Assembly: GCF_950023065.1 (NCBI RefSeq)
Contig: NC_088678.1
Span: 78,277,590 to 78,341,589 of the forward strand
DNA from: Planococcus citri
Taxonomy: Eukaryota; Arthropoda; Insecta; Hemiptera; Pseudococcidae
DNA length: 64,000 bases
Reading direction: 5' to 3'
Part shown: positions 12,379 to 22,730 of the stretch, piece by piece
Numbering within the stretch: the stretch's first letter is position 1
Layout of the letters: each line of letters starts with the position of its first letter
Made by a program: the position numbers and the translations under genes
Notes under the pieces: model-generated
What the model was told of the DNA's origin: nothing
The model's input: only the letters and a program-made list of their open reading frames with translations
Databases searched by the model: none

Positions 12379-12407
12379 GTGAGTGCAAGTTCACTTTCAA
12401 CTATAAA

Positions 12408-14007
12408 AGTCCAGCATATCAGAATGAGAATAATTGCACCCCCCCTATCCCATGGGATAACTTTTTCTTTAAAATAAAGTCACTGGAGGCTCCAAAATGA
12501 CTTAAAATTCACCTGGAGTCGTTTTCATATCTCACTGAAATTGGTTTACACAGCGAATTTTGGATTTATTGCTCCATTTAATGTTATCTGGAGGCTCCAG
12601 TAATTTCCAAAAAGTCGCTGGAGGCTCCAAAATGATTTGAACCCGCCAGCAGTCGACTTGACAACGTGTTCACATTGGAAAGCAGCGTGAATTTCGGATT
12701 TCCAACTCCATTTGATAAAATTTTATGAAAATTTCAAATTTTTAAAATCTTTAGGAGGCTCCAGAAGTGCTCAAAATGGTTCAAATCCGTTTCCAATCGA
12801 TTTAGTAGCTCAAAAATAGGGTATATCCCAAATTTCAGTTTTCTATGTTAAATGTGGTAAAATTTAGATTTTTTCCCCTCATTTTTGGCCTGAATTTGAA
12901 TTTCAAAAATTCACCAGAAATCGAAAAATGCACTTTAAAATTTCAAGGGCCAAAGTGCATTTTCCGATTTTTGGTGTTTTTCAATGATTAAAATTTAGGT
13001 CAACAATGAGAAAAAAGTTAAAATTTTTCCAAACTGGCCTAGAATGCTGGAATTGAAAAGCAACTCACCAAATCGATTGAAAACGGTTTCAAACAGTTTT
13101 CAGCAGTCCTGGAGCCTCCAGCAGATTTTTGAAACTTGAAATTCCCGATTTCACCAAATCTAGTTGAAAAATCGAAATTTATTCTGTAAAACACGCTATC
13201 AAATCGACTGCAGAAGGATTTAAGCCATTTTGGAGCCTCCAGCGACTTTTTGAAAATTCCTGAAGCCTCCAGCAGATTTTCGACATTTTAAATTTTCATA
13301 AAATTTTATCAAATGCTTCCCCCCTCCATTTGATGAAATTTTGTGAAAATTTCAAGTCTCAAAAATCTACTGGAGGCTCCAGGAATTTTCAAAAAGGACA
13401 CGGGAGCCTCCAAAATCACTTGAACCCACTAGCAGTCCACTTGATAAAATGATGTTTAAATTGGAGTGCAGCGTCACCTTCGGATTTCAAACTTCATTTA
13501 ATGAAATTCTGTGGAAATTTCAAATATCAAAAATCTGCTGGAGGCTCCAGATCCACTAAAAACGGTTCGAACCCATTTCCAATCGATTTGGCAGCTCAAA
13601 AATAGGGTATATCTCAAATTTTAATTTTCTATGTCAATTTGGTAAAATTTTAATTTTTTCCCTCATTTTTGGCCTGAATTTGAATTTTAAAAATTCGCCA
13701 AAAATCCAAAAATGCACTTTGACGATTGAAATTTTGGCTGGTGATAAATTTTTGCACGCTCTTTCGATCTAGCTTTGCCCAGTTCCAAAATTTTCGTGTG
13801 AGTCCTATGTTTAAAGACAAAATTTTTGATTTCGACTGACCTTTCAATCAAAGTGGCTGCCTTTTTGTTAATAATGCCAATTTTTTTGACAGCTTGGCTT
13901 TAAAATGTCCCTCAGGATGTCCCATTTGAAAAAAAAATATCTCAGAGGATCGGTGTTGGAGTGGAGGGGGGGGGGTGCAATTATTCCTATAGTCATACCC
14001 CGGACTA
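12408..14007. mobile_element. Foldback element filling an intron, CTGGAGNCTCCAG family
   Basis: The ends are inverted copies of each other: the left reads AGTCCAGCATATCAG then AATAATTGCACCCCCC, and the right end read on the other strand gives TAGTCCGGGGTATGAC then AATAATTGCACCCCCC. The same ends bound the element at 16591-18446. The palindrome CTGGAGNCTCCAG or a one-base variant occurs about ten times inside (near 12483, 12590, 12619, 12753, 13107, 13230, 13260, 13372, 13403 and 13540). A secondary inverted repeat is centred near 12,948, so the left arm is rearranged. No transposase frame is visible, so it is non-autonomous. The right end reads CCGGAC-TA, consistent with a TA target; the left TA is not intact. 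Confidence 0.75.
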
Positions 14008-14078
14008 TAAACCTCAACCAGCATTTATGCCAATCGATCTTCATAATTAACTAGAATTTGTTATCATCATTTTTACAG

Positions 14079-14216
14079 ATCTCTGCAACGGAATCGAATG
14101 TGGACCACACGGATTCTGCAAGCCAGGAAAGTTAGAAAACCAGGAAATAGCAGCTTGGTGCCATTGCGAAGAAGGTTGGGCATACATTCCTACCCAGGTC
14201 GAAGCTGGTTGCGTAG
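14079..14216 (+). CDS. dpy: EGF exon of the EGW/AGCV type, second copy
   Basis: A 46-codon exon, phase 1 at both ends, from TTTTTACAG to GTAG|GTAAGA. It has six EGF cysteines. It begins DLCNGIECGPHGFC and ends CEEGWAYIPTQVEAGCV, resembling the exon at 12035, with a longer loop between cysteines 3 and 4. It lacks the calcium-binding DxDEC start. Confidence 0.86.
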
Positions 14217-14308
14217 GTAAGAATAAGAAACCAGAGTCCAATAATAATTATGTACTTATTGCCATTCAGACACTTCTGCTCAGTGCTCACCTATGTGTAA
14301 TTTTTCAG

Positions 14309-14563
14309 AAATAGGAACTCCATGCTCGACTAATCCTTGCGGCCAAAATACTCGCTGCACCGATTTCGAAGGTGGTCACAACTGCACCTGCTTACCAGGC
14401 TGTACCGGAGATCCTGAGAAAGGCTGTGTCTGCGAAGCTTTTCGAACTGATTATTGTAAAAACACCATTTGTGGCTCGAACGCCTTGTGCAGATTGCAAC
14501 ATGGCAATAAAACGCAATGCTACTGCCCTCCAGAATTCCCCGTCGGTGATCCTAATGTACACT
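14309..14563 (+). CDS. dpy: Exon with two EGF domains and a pair of extra cysteines
   Basis: An 85-codon exon, phase 1 at both ends, from TTTTTCAG to CACT|GTGAGT. It holds 14 cysteines: two EGF domains account for 12, and the two extra ones sit in LPGC (where EGF domains usually have LPGF or LPGY) and GCVC at the domain border. They are close in sequence and could pair. The first domain has the Asp of the hydroxylation motif but His in place of the aromatic (CTDFEGGHNCTC). The final cysteine is completed by the next exon, since the split codon reads TGT... after the join (His-Cys). Confidence 0.86.
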
Positions 14564-14665
14564 GTGAGTATTTCGTTCAACTTATGTACCAACATCTCTT
14601 CAAAATTGTACGCAATTGAGTGTCGAACGATGAAAAATTTCTAAATTATACGTTTCAATACACAG

Positions 14666-14803
14666 GTCAACCGAGTAAATTACCACCCGATTGTCGTACC
14701 TCGGGATGTGGCAAAGGAGCCCTATGTACCAAAGGAGAACGATCTTACGTTTGCAGTTGCCCTCCCGGAACCAGCGGAAATGCTTTCAAAGAATGTATAC
14801 GAG
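14666..14803 (+). CDS. dpy: Last EGF exon of the dense cluster
   Basis: A 46-codon exon, phase 1 at both ends, from ATACACAG to CGAG|GTAAGT. It encodes one six-cysteine EGF domain (cysteines in DCRTSGC, LCTKG, VCSC and ECIR) with CPPGTSGNAF in the position usual for Dumpy EGF domains. It has no calcium-binding motif. From here on the protein changes from EGF domains in tandem to DPY-EGF pairs. Confidence 0.87.
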
Positions 14804-16590
14804 GTAAGTGGCTGTCAGCTTTTTAAGCCTTATGTAGTATCAATTTGCACGTTAGGTTCTGCATAGGCATAAATACATTATGAATGTATCTCTGCTCAGA
14901 GCATCCTTAGCAGGGTTTTTTTCCCCTCGTATATTAAATCTCAGAGAGCAAAGCTTGCTATTTATTTTGCGGAAAGCCCGAAAAAGCTGTGAAAGGACCG
15001 GCGTGATTGGCTTTTTTGGAAATCATAGTCTTTTTCGAGGTTGTAGAAGATTATTCATGCGTTGTGAGAATTTATACCTATATTTTCATCTCGATCTTAT
15101 GGGTTAATTATTTGTTTCAAATCTGCATTCTGTTCCCCTCCTTTTGCAAAAAAAAATTCGAGTATTTTGAAGAGGAAAATTGAGTACCTACCAATGCATT
15201 TCGTGAACCGGCTTTTTACGATTTTTAAGAATTTTTTTTGAATGCTCAATCCATTTGGTATTTAGGGAGAGATGAAGGGGAGGGGAAGCCGATTAAATAT
15301 GGATTTAATATATACTAAAATTCAGCTCGCTGACCAAACTTCACAAGAAACTTTTCGATCGCTCAGTCTTCGATTTCTCTCATTTTTTTTTACCATAGTA
15401 GGCATGGGAACCCAGAGGGCAACTCTCAGAAAAATTTGAGTGGTATAAACAGAAAATTGAGGGCCCTAAGGAGTTTTCAATTTTCCTAAATTCAACAAAA
15501 ATTACTTAGGTACATAAATTGATGGGGAAATGAAACATCCGATTAATACTCTGAAAAAATCCATTTCCAGTCCTCGTATTTAAATAAGTACAAATTTTTA
15601 GAGAATTTTTGGAAGTTTTCCATTTGCTAAACGAGAAGTCCTGAGAAGTTGGAAAATTTTTAATTTAGAGTTGCGAGTTGCAAAGTGAGAATTCAGCGAT
15701 GATTTTTTTTCAAAATTCTACAAAGTAAGGATAAGAAATTTAAAAATTCAAAATTTTAGGAAATATGGAAAATCACCATTATTGACCTCCCCCATCTCCT
15801 TTGAGCACGTGAAAGCGAGTTCGTTTTTTTTTCAACATTTGAGGTTTCTCGTCGTGATGACCAACTTTGGAGTTCAATTGCTCGAGGGCTGCTGCAACAT
15901 GGAGCAAATTCGTTTGAGGCAATTTAAATGTGATTGAAAGCAGTTTCGAAAATATTTGCTAAAAATTTCCAAAGTTTGAGGTTCAATTTTCAAAAGCTTA
16001 TCAAATTACGAAGATATAATTTTAAAATTAAAAAAAAATCAAGGATGCCAATCTTTCCAATTTTTAGCCAACTTTGAAAAATTCAAAACCCCCAAAAATC
16101 CTCAATTTTCTATTCGCCTAAAATTTTTTTTGGAGTCATCTGGGGGTCCTCATTACCTCAAGCATCGGAAAACTAAAACAGCGAGCAAAATCGACGACTG
16201 AGTGACTGAGAGGAATCCGTCGTCAGCAGGTAATTCCACCCAAGACTGGTTAAATTTTTTTTAAACTCTTAGCACCCTTTTGTAATCATACATATCAAAT
16301 GTTGTACATTAAATAATCAAAATACGAGTACACGAAGGTACAGCATACCATACAATGATAAAAACGTATCAATGCAATACGAGTTACCACACATGTAAAA
16401 AATTCTTCCAAAAAATCTGTACTTAAATATGTACATAGCATGTAAAAACATATACCACACATGTACATACATAATGTAAACGATTACGCGACAGGCTTCC
16501 TTTCACAGTTGGGAGGCTTTGCGCAAATTCTCTTCTTCTGGCAGAACGAAAATCGAACCAAAAAAATTCAAAAATTATACCATGCCAAAA
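14804..16590. other. Intron sequence before a foldback element
   Basis: Non-repetitive AT-rich sequence. The last 300 bp is rich in TACGAGTAC and ACATGTACATA-like words. Open frames are short and without domain features. No gene, RNA or repeat array recognised. Confidence 0.5.
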
Positions 16591-18446
16591 TAGTCCGGCA
16601 TATGACAATAGGAATAATTGCACTCTCCCCTCCCCCATCAATCTCCTGGGACAACTTTTTTCTTAAGGAGGACATCTTTAGGAAAATTTTAATGCAAACT
16701 TGCCAAACAAAGATGGCCTTACTAATAAAATGGTGACCATTTTGATTAACAGGTCAGTCGAAATCGCAGACTTTGGTTTTTGGTTTCCAACAGAGGGCTT
16801 GCCCGAAACTTTTTGAACTGAACAAAACTATATTGAAAGAGCATGCAAAAATTTATCACCAACCAAAATTTCAAGTGCTGAAGTGCACTTTTTGATTTTT
16901 GGTGAATTTTTGGAAATCTTCAGGTAGACAAATGATGAGAAAAAATCAAAATTTTACCAAATTCACCTAGAAAACTGAAATTAGCGATATCTCCTATTTC
17001 GACCTGCCAAATCGATTGGAAACGGTTTCAACTCGTTTTCAGTAGTTCTGGAGCCTCCAGCAGATTTTTGAAACCGTTGGAAATCCAAAATTCATTCTGA
17101 AAATTAATTTCAATAATCTAAGAAGTCGACTGTAGGTAGATTTCGAGTCGATTTGGAGCCTCCAGCGACTTTTTGGAAATTACTGGAGCCTCCAGCAATT
17201 TTTTAATGCGCGAAATTCCCATAAAATTTCACCAAACAGAATTAATTTACTCAGCTCTCCAATTTCAACACGCTATCAAGTCGATTGCAGAAGGGTTCCA
17301 ATCATTTTGGAGCCTCCAGTGACTTTTTGCAAATTCCTGGAGCCTCCAGCAGATTTTCAAAACTTTAAATTTTCATAAAATTTTATCAAATGCTTTTCTA
17401 CTCCATTTGAAGAAATTTTGTAGAAATATCAAGTTTCAAAAATTTACTGGAGGCTCCAGTAATTTCCAAAAAGTCGCTGAAAGAACGAAAACGACTAGAA
17501 ATCCGCTATCAGTAATTTTCAATACCCCATTTGATGAAATTTTGTGAAAATTTCAAGTTTCAAAAATCTACTGGAGGCTCCAGGAATTTTCAAAAAGTCA
17601 CTGGAGCCTCCAAAATTACTAAAACCCACCAGAAGCCGACTTAATAACGTGTTCAAATTGGAGGGCAGCGTCACTTTCGGATTTGAAACTGCATTTTCAA
17701 GTTTCAAAAATTTACTGGAGGCTCCAGTAATTTCCAAAAAGGTCCCTGAAAGAACGAAAACGACTTGAAATCCAATTCCAGTAATTTTCAATGGGTTCTC
17801 CATTTGATGAAATTTTGTGAAAATTTCAAGTTTCAAAAATCTACTGGAGGCTCCAGGAATTTTCAAAAAGTCACTGGAGCCTCCAAAATTACTTGAACCC
17901 TCCAGCAGTCGACTTAATAACATGTTTAAATTTCATTTAATAAAATTTTACGGAAATTTCAAGTATCAAAATTCTGCTGGAGGCTCCAGAACATCTCAAA
18001 CCAGTTAAAAACCGTTTCCAATCGATTTGGCAGCTTAAAAATAGGGTATATCCAAAATGTCAGCATTCTAGGTCAATTTGGCAAAATGTTGATTTTTTCC
18101 CCTCATTTTTGACCTAAATTTGAAATTTAAAAATTCACCAAAAATTCAAAAATGCACTTTGACGATTGAAATTTTGGCTGGTGATAGAATTTTGCCTGCT
18201 TTTTCGATCTAGCTGTGTCCGGTTCAAAAAATTTCGCACGAGTCCGATGTTGGAATACAAAATCAGCGATTTTTGCTGACTTGTTAATCAAAATAGCCAA
18301 CATTTTGTTGGTATAAGACAAATTTTTTCTGAAAATTGGCTTTAAAATGTTCCCTAGGGTGTGCCCTTCGAGAAAAAAGTTGTCCCAGAGGATCAAGGAG
18401 GTGGGGGAGGAGGGAGCAATTATTCCTACTGTCATATTCCGGGCTA
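16591..18446. mobile_element. Foldback element with long inverted arms, CTGGAGNCTCCAG family
   Basis: The left end TAGTCCGGCATATGAC, then AATAGGAATAATTGCA, matches the right end read on the other strand (TAGCCCGGAATATGAC, then AGTAGGAATAATTGCT). The similarity continues inward for at least about 480 bp (16591-17075 against 17960-18446), with landmarks GGGACAACTTTTTTCT, TTTTGATTAACA, ATCACCA-CCAAAATTTCAA and CCAAATCGATTGGAAACGG in both arms. More diverged pairing goes further in. TA lies at both outer ends, as expected for a TA target duplication. About 12 copies of CTGGAGNCTCCAG or near variants are inside. There is no transposase frame. Confidence 0.85.
17520..17990. repeat. ~273 bp tandem duplication inside the foldback element
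   Basis: CCATTTGATGAAATTTTGTG followed by AAAATTTCAAGTTTCAAAAA, CTACTGGAGGCTCCAGGAAT and TTTCAAAAAGTCACTGGAGC occurs at about 17526 and again 273 bp later. Conservation is nearly perfect over the first 90 bp, which suggests a recent duplication or conversion within the right arm. Confidence 0.8.
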
Positions 18447-18720
18447 AAAAACTAAAAAAGAAAAGATGCCTACCGAATGTAAACAGCGGTGGCGTGGTCT
18501 TGCCTGCGGGTTATTTTCGCCTACGGTTTTGCATTTCTGGTACTCCAAGTACAAACATGCAATTGCATATCATACACTTTATGTAGTACGTACATAGTAC
18601 ATACGTCTCTCGTCTTACTACATTACGTAAGTAAGAATGAAGCGGTGTCTCAGATCTCTGCATAACACGTTGTTTTTTATGTACATTTGCGTGCGCCTGT
18701 CTACTCTCTTATGGACGCAG

Positions 18721-19509
18721 ACTGGGAATGCTCGGAGGACGCGGACTGTTCGAATGACAAACTATGTATAAACGGGCATTGTATAAACGGTTGTACTTTA
18801 CCTGGGGCATGCGGTGTTAACGCCTTGTGTCAAACTGTACTCCACAGAAAGCATTGCTCTTGTCCGCAATGCTACAGCGGCGATCCGTCCACCGAATGCA
18901 GACGTCTTCTGAACTGCGACCCGACGGCTCTTCAGCCCGCCGGCCGCGTCATCTGCACCGAGAACAAGAACTGCGCCGCGAACGAGGCGTGCGTCGAGCG
19001 CGAATGCATCGATCCTTGTCTGACCCCGGCTTTCGCATCGTGCCAGTTACAGCCGTTGAAAAAATGCGAAACCAGAGCTCACAAACCGTCTTGTATCTGT
19101 CGATACGGGTTCTATTTGGCCGAATCGGGCGAGTTGACTTGCGCTCCCGAACAAATGGAGTGTCTGACGGATGAAGAATGTGCCAAAAGTTTAATCTGCT
19201 CCAAAGGCAAATGCCATAATCCGTGCAATGTTAATGGCGGATCGCCTTGCGAAGGCAACAAGACCTGCGCTGTGATCAACCATAAGCCTGTATGCCTTTG
19301 CATGGACGATTGCAATCCGTCGGCGTCTGTATGTCTGCGAGATGCTGGATGCGAATCGCATCAGATATGTCGTAATTACGAATGCATCGATCCTTGCGTT
19401 AATATTACATGCCCGAGGGATACGTATTGTTTTGTCCAAGATCACGTGCCTGTTTGTAAATATTGCGACGAAGGCTCAAGATATCTGGCTAATCAAGGCT
19501 GCGTACGAA
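18721..19509 (+). CDS. dpy: Large exon with four DPY-EGF module pairs (Dumpy)
   Basis: A 263-codon exon, phase 1 at both ends, from GGACGCAG to CGAA|GTAAGA. DPY modules, in the pattern C-x5-C-x5-C-x3/6-C, are seen as ECSEDADCSNDKLCINGHC, ICTENKNCAANEACVEREC, ECLTDEECAKSLICSKGKC and VCLRDAGCESHQICRNYEC. Each is followed by an EGF domain that begins with NGC, DPC or NPC. This DPY-EGF alternation is the signature of Dumpy and is the main basis for the gene name. The first EGF has an extra Cys (CPQC) and the second DPY is preceded by one more (LLNC), possibly a pair. The third EGF is shortened after CLCMDDC. Other DPY exons in the window carry one pair each, so this exon may derive from intron loss. 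Its GC content is clearly higher than that of the introns. Confidence 0.9.
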
Positions 19510-20440
19510 GTAAGAACATCAACCACAATACCTACATTATCAAATAATCCGATATTTCTCCCTATCTCTCTCTCAGAAAGGGAGGTTTCTTCCATTTTGT
19601 ATACCTCTCTCTCTACACGAATCGCATTTCGGGCGCGAACGCTACCATTCGACCTTTACACGGGTCCAGCTTTTGTAAATGAGATTTCCTTATTAAGAAT
19701 ATCTACCTGGCTATACACACAGATCACTTAATTTAGCATTTTTACATTCAAGTAGCACCGTAGTATATTAGTTGATAGGTATTAATGGGTACATATTTTC
19801 TTCCAATATTCTACGTTATAGTCTTATTCTTTTCTTTTACATATATCTACATTATACAGTTATACACGCGTTTGAAGATCAAAGCAGGCTTATAAAATGC
19901 TCGACTCCACGCAAAATGCCATTTTTCAGCCTCAAATTTACCACATTCCGTTGACAATTCGCACACGAGGCGAATATTTTGCCTATATCGCGTTTAAAGG
20001 AGTGAGAAACACAAGGTGTATGTATAGTGAATGACGATGAGAGATAGTTCGCAATAACGTAACGTAACGCAACCAGTTCGACCTCGTGGATCACGAGAGA
20101 TGGCAAAGTTCGCGAAATCTACTATAAACCAGTTCGAGTTCGTGTTCTTCAGAAAATGTATCAGTTTTCAGGTTTCTTTCTCAAATTCTTCATAATATGT
20201 ATTATATTATAACGGTCAATTCGTGAAATTGATCATCTCTCATATGAAATAGGTATAGAGATACGCAATACTCTCGTAGGTTAATGATTGATTTTCTTTT
20301 TCAAATCAACGACTGGACGGGTACGAAGATTGTAATATTACTTAACTCGGTTCTCACATCACGAGATTCCTCAAGAAAAAATATTAATGGCCCAAAACAC
20401 ACATCATATTTTCAAGCTATAACATTTTTAGCAAGTCTTC
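19510..20440. other. Start of the 21.5 kb intron
   Basis: Donor GTAAGA at 19510 followed by non-repetitive sequence, pyrimidine-rich in the first 100 bp. No domain-bearing frame or repeat array seen. Confidence 0.55.
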
Positions 20441-21455
20441 ATCCTACCCCCCCCCCTCCTCAAGTTGGATAACTGAATTTTAATCGCAAGCAATCCCATA
20501 ATCCTTCAGATTTTAGCCAAATTTCAAGAGAATGTAAACTGCAACGTGATGTGTCAAATATTTCCATTCCCCCCCCCCCCCCCAAAAGTAAATTCTACTC
20601 AAATATGCAGTTTTTTTATATTTTTCCCCCTAAAACTGACACAAAAATTGAAATCATTTTAAAAATTGGAAAATTTGAGGTGATATTTTTTTAAGAACTG
20701 AAGATTTGAGTAGAAATTGGACTACAGGGTGTCCAACAATCCTGCTAGCCAATTTTTGTCATAATTATCTTTTCTTATATTCTGCTATTTATTCGCTTCT
20801 TCTTGAAAAATTGAAACATTATTCCCCAAAGTGCTGTATCCAAACTAATTTTAACCTTCCCCCACACCTCCTCCTCAAAATCTTGACCTCTTTCCCTACA
20901 TCTAAAAACTTTTGACTCCCTCACACACTCCTCAAAAGTTGAAATTTTTGAAATAATGATCTTTCTAAACGTATTATTTTTTACCTCCTTTTTCGTGTGG
21001 TCCTGTTTGTTTGACACTTCGCAATTTTTCCCATTTTTTAATCATGAAAATTTTATACTTCAGTGTATTATTTTATTCACACCTTCAGAATTTTTACTAC
21101 CTATAGAAAAAATGTTCTCTAGTAAGAAGATTTGAAAAGATGAGGAAGAAATTAAGACAATTTTTTTGCCCCTGCCTGATTTTTCAAAATTAAAATATCT
21201 GGAAAAATAATCTTGATTTTCTATTTTTGAATCTATGTAGCTTCGAAATTTTCTATTCATTTTCCTAGTTCAGCGGAATTTTGATTTCGTTTATTTGCTG
21301 ATGTAGGAGAAAAAAAACAATCGGAAAAAATTGTAGCCCCCCCCCTTCTCATTCAAGGTGTCTAACTGTCTAACAAATGAGGAAACATGCTGAAGCAGGA
21401 CAAAATAAACAAAACAACACTTTTATGGTTGGCAATTTTGAAAAAAATAAGACTA
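20441..21455. repeat. Degenerate intron sequence with long C-runs
   Basis: Contains C-runs of 9-15 bases near 20449, 20569-20583 and 21339, each followed by TCAAAA-like or AAAA sequence. Between them is T-rich low-complexity sequence. No coding signal. Confidence 0.5.
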
Positions 21456-22730
21456 TCCAGACATTGAAGGAAAAAATCAGCGCTTTAGATGCAGTTTATT
21501 GGCAAAAAACTGAATTTTTTCTAGAAATTTTTTGAAAATTTTAGCAAAAAATAGGACTCTGACAATTTTGACAAAAACAGGACTTTTGCTGCATTTTATC
21601 TAAGTACCTTTTTGACAATTTTAGCAAAACAACTGGATTATTTGACATTTTTGCCAAAAAACGAGACTTTTTCAAAGGAATTTTGAGAAAAACGGACTAT
21701 TCAAGAAATTGAGGCAAAAATAAAAAATTATTGAGAGCAAGCATTTTTTAGAAATTTTAGCAAAAATGAGGACTCAAGTTTATAATTTTGCCAAAAAACT
21801 AAGTTTCTGACAATTTTGGCCAAAAATGTGGTTGATCTCAATTTTAAATTGATCAAGACTTTTTTGACAATTTGATCAGAAAATGAAACTTTAAAACAAT
21901 TTTAGCAAAAGTAAGGATTTCTGACAATTTTGATTAAAAAAATCTACTTTTTTGACAACTTTGACAAAAAACAGGACTTTTGTAGCATTTTTTTTTTTTT
22001 TTTGTCAAAAAACAGAATTTTTATTAGAGAATTTTGGTGAAAAAATAGAATTTCTTAGACAGCTAACCCAAGAATCAATACTTTTTGGATGTTCTTGCAA
22101 AAAAAAAACCGAAATTTTTTAGAGATTTTTGCAAAAATGAGGACTTGAGTTGATAATTTTGGTAAAAAATGAAAATTTCTGATGATTTTGGCAAAACCAT
22201 AAATTTTTAAGGTAATTTTGACAAAAATTAGAACTATTTGACAATTTTGGCCAAAAACGTGGTTGATCTCAATTTTAGAATTGATGAAGACTTTTCTGAC
22301 AATTTGATCAGAAAATGAAACTTCAGAACAACAAACTGAGGCAAAAATAAAAAAAAATTTTTAGAAATTTTTGCAAAAATGAGGACTCAAGTTTATAATT
22401 TTGGCAAAAAGTGAAATTTTCTGACAATTTTGGCCAAAAATGTGATTGATTTCAATTTTAGAATTGATCAGGATTTTAGTGACAATTTGATCAAAGAACG
22501 AAACTTTGAAACAATTTTAACAAAAGTAAAGATTTCTGACAAATTTTGATCAAAAAAATCTACCTTTTTGACAACTACAGCAAAAAAACAAACAGGATTC
22601 TTTGACATTTTTGCCAAAAAACGAGACTTTTTTCAAAGCAATTTTGAGAAAAGAGAATTTTTTAAGTAATTGACGCAAAAATCAAAAATAATTATTGGAT
22701 GTTTCGGCAAAAAAGCAAGACTTTGTGGGG
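21456..22730. repeat. Phased A/T-tract array, ~30 bp degenerate unit
   Basis: Units of the form GACTTTTTTGACAATTTTGG followed by CAAAAAAC-GA. The three A/T-tracts of each unit lie about 9-11 bp apart. A longer block containing GATCTCAATTTTA-AATTGAT and CAATTTGATCAGAAAATGAA recurs near 21832, 22260 and 22444, so groups of units were copied together. Divergence is higher than in the 47-49 and 60-61 kb arrays. Confidence 0.8.

Noticed and set aside
16591..18446. Possible autonomous transposon
   Set aside because: No frame over about 135 codons, and those present follow the repeated CTGGAGGCTCC word. Non-autonomous foldback element.
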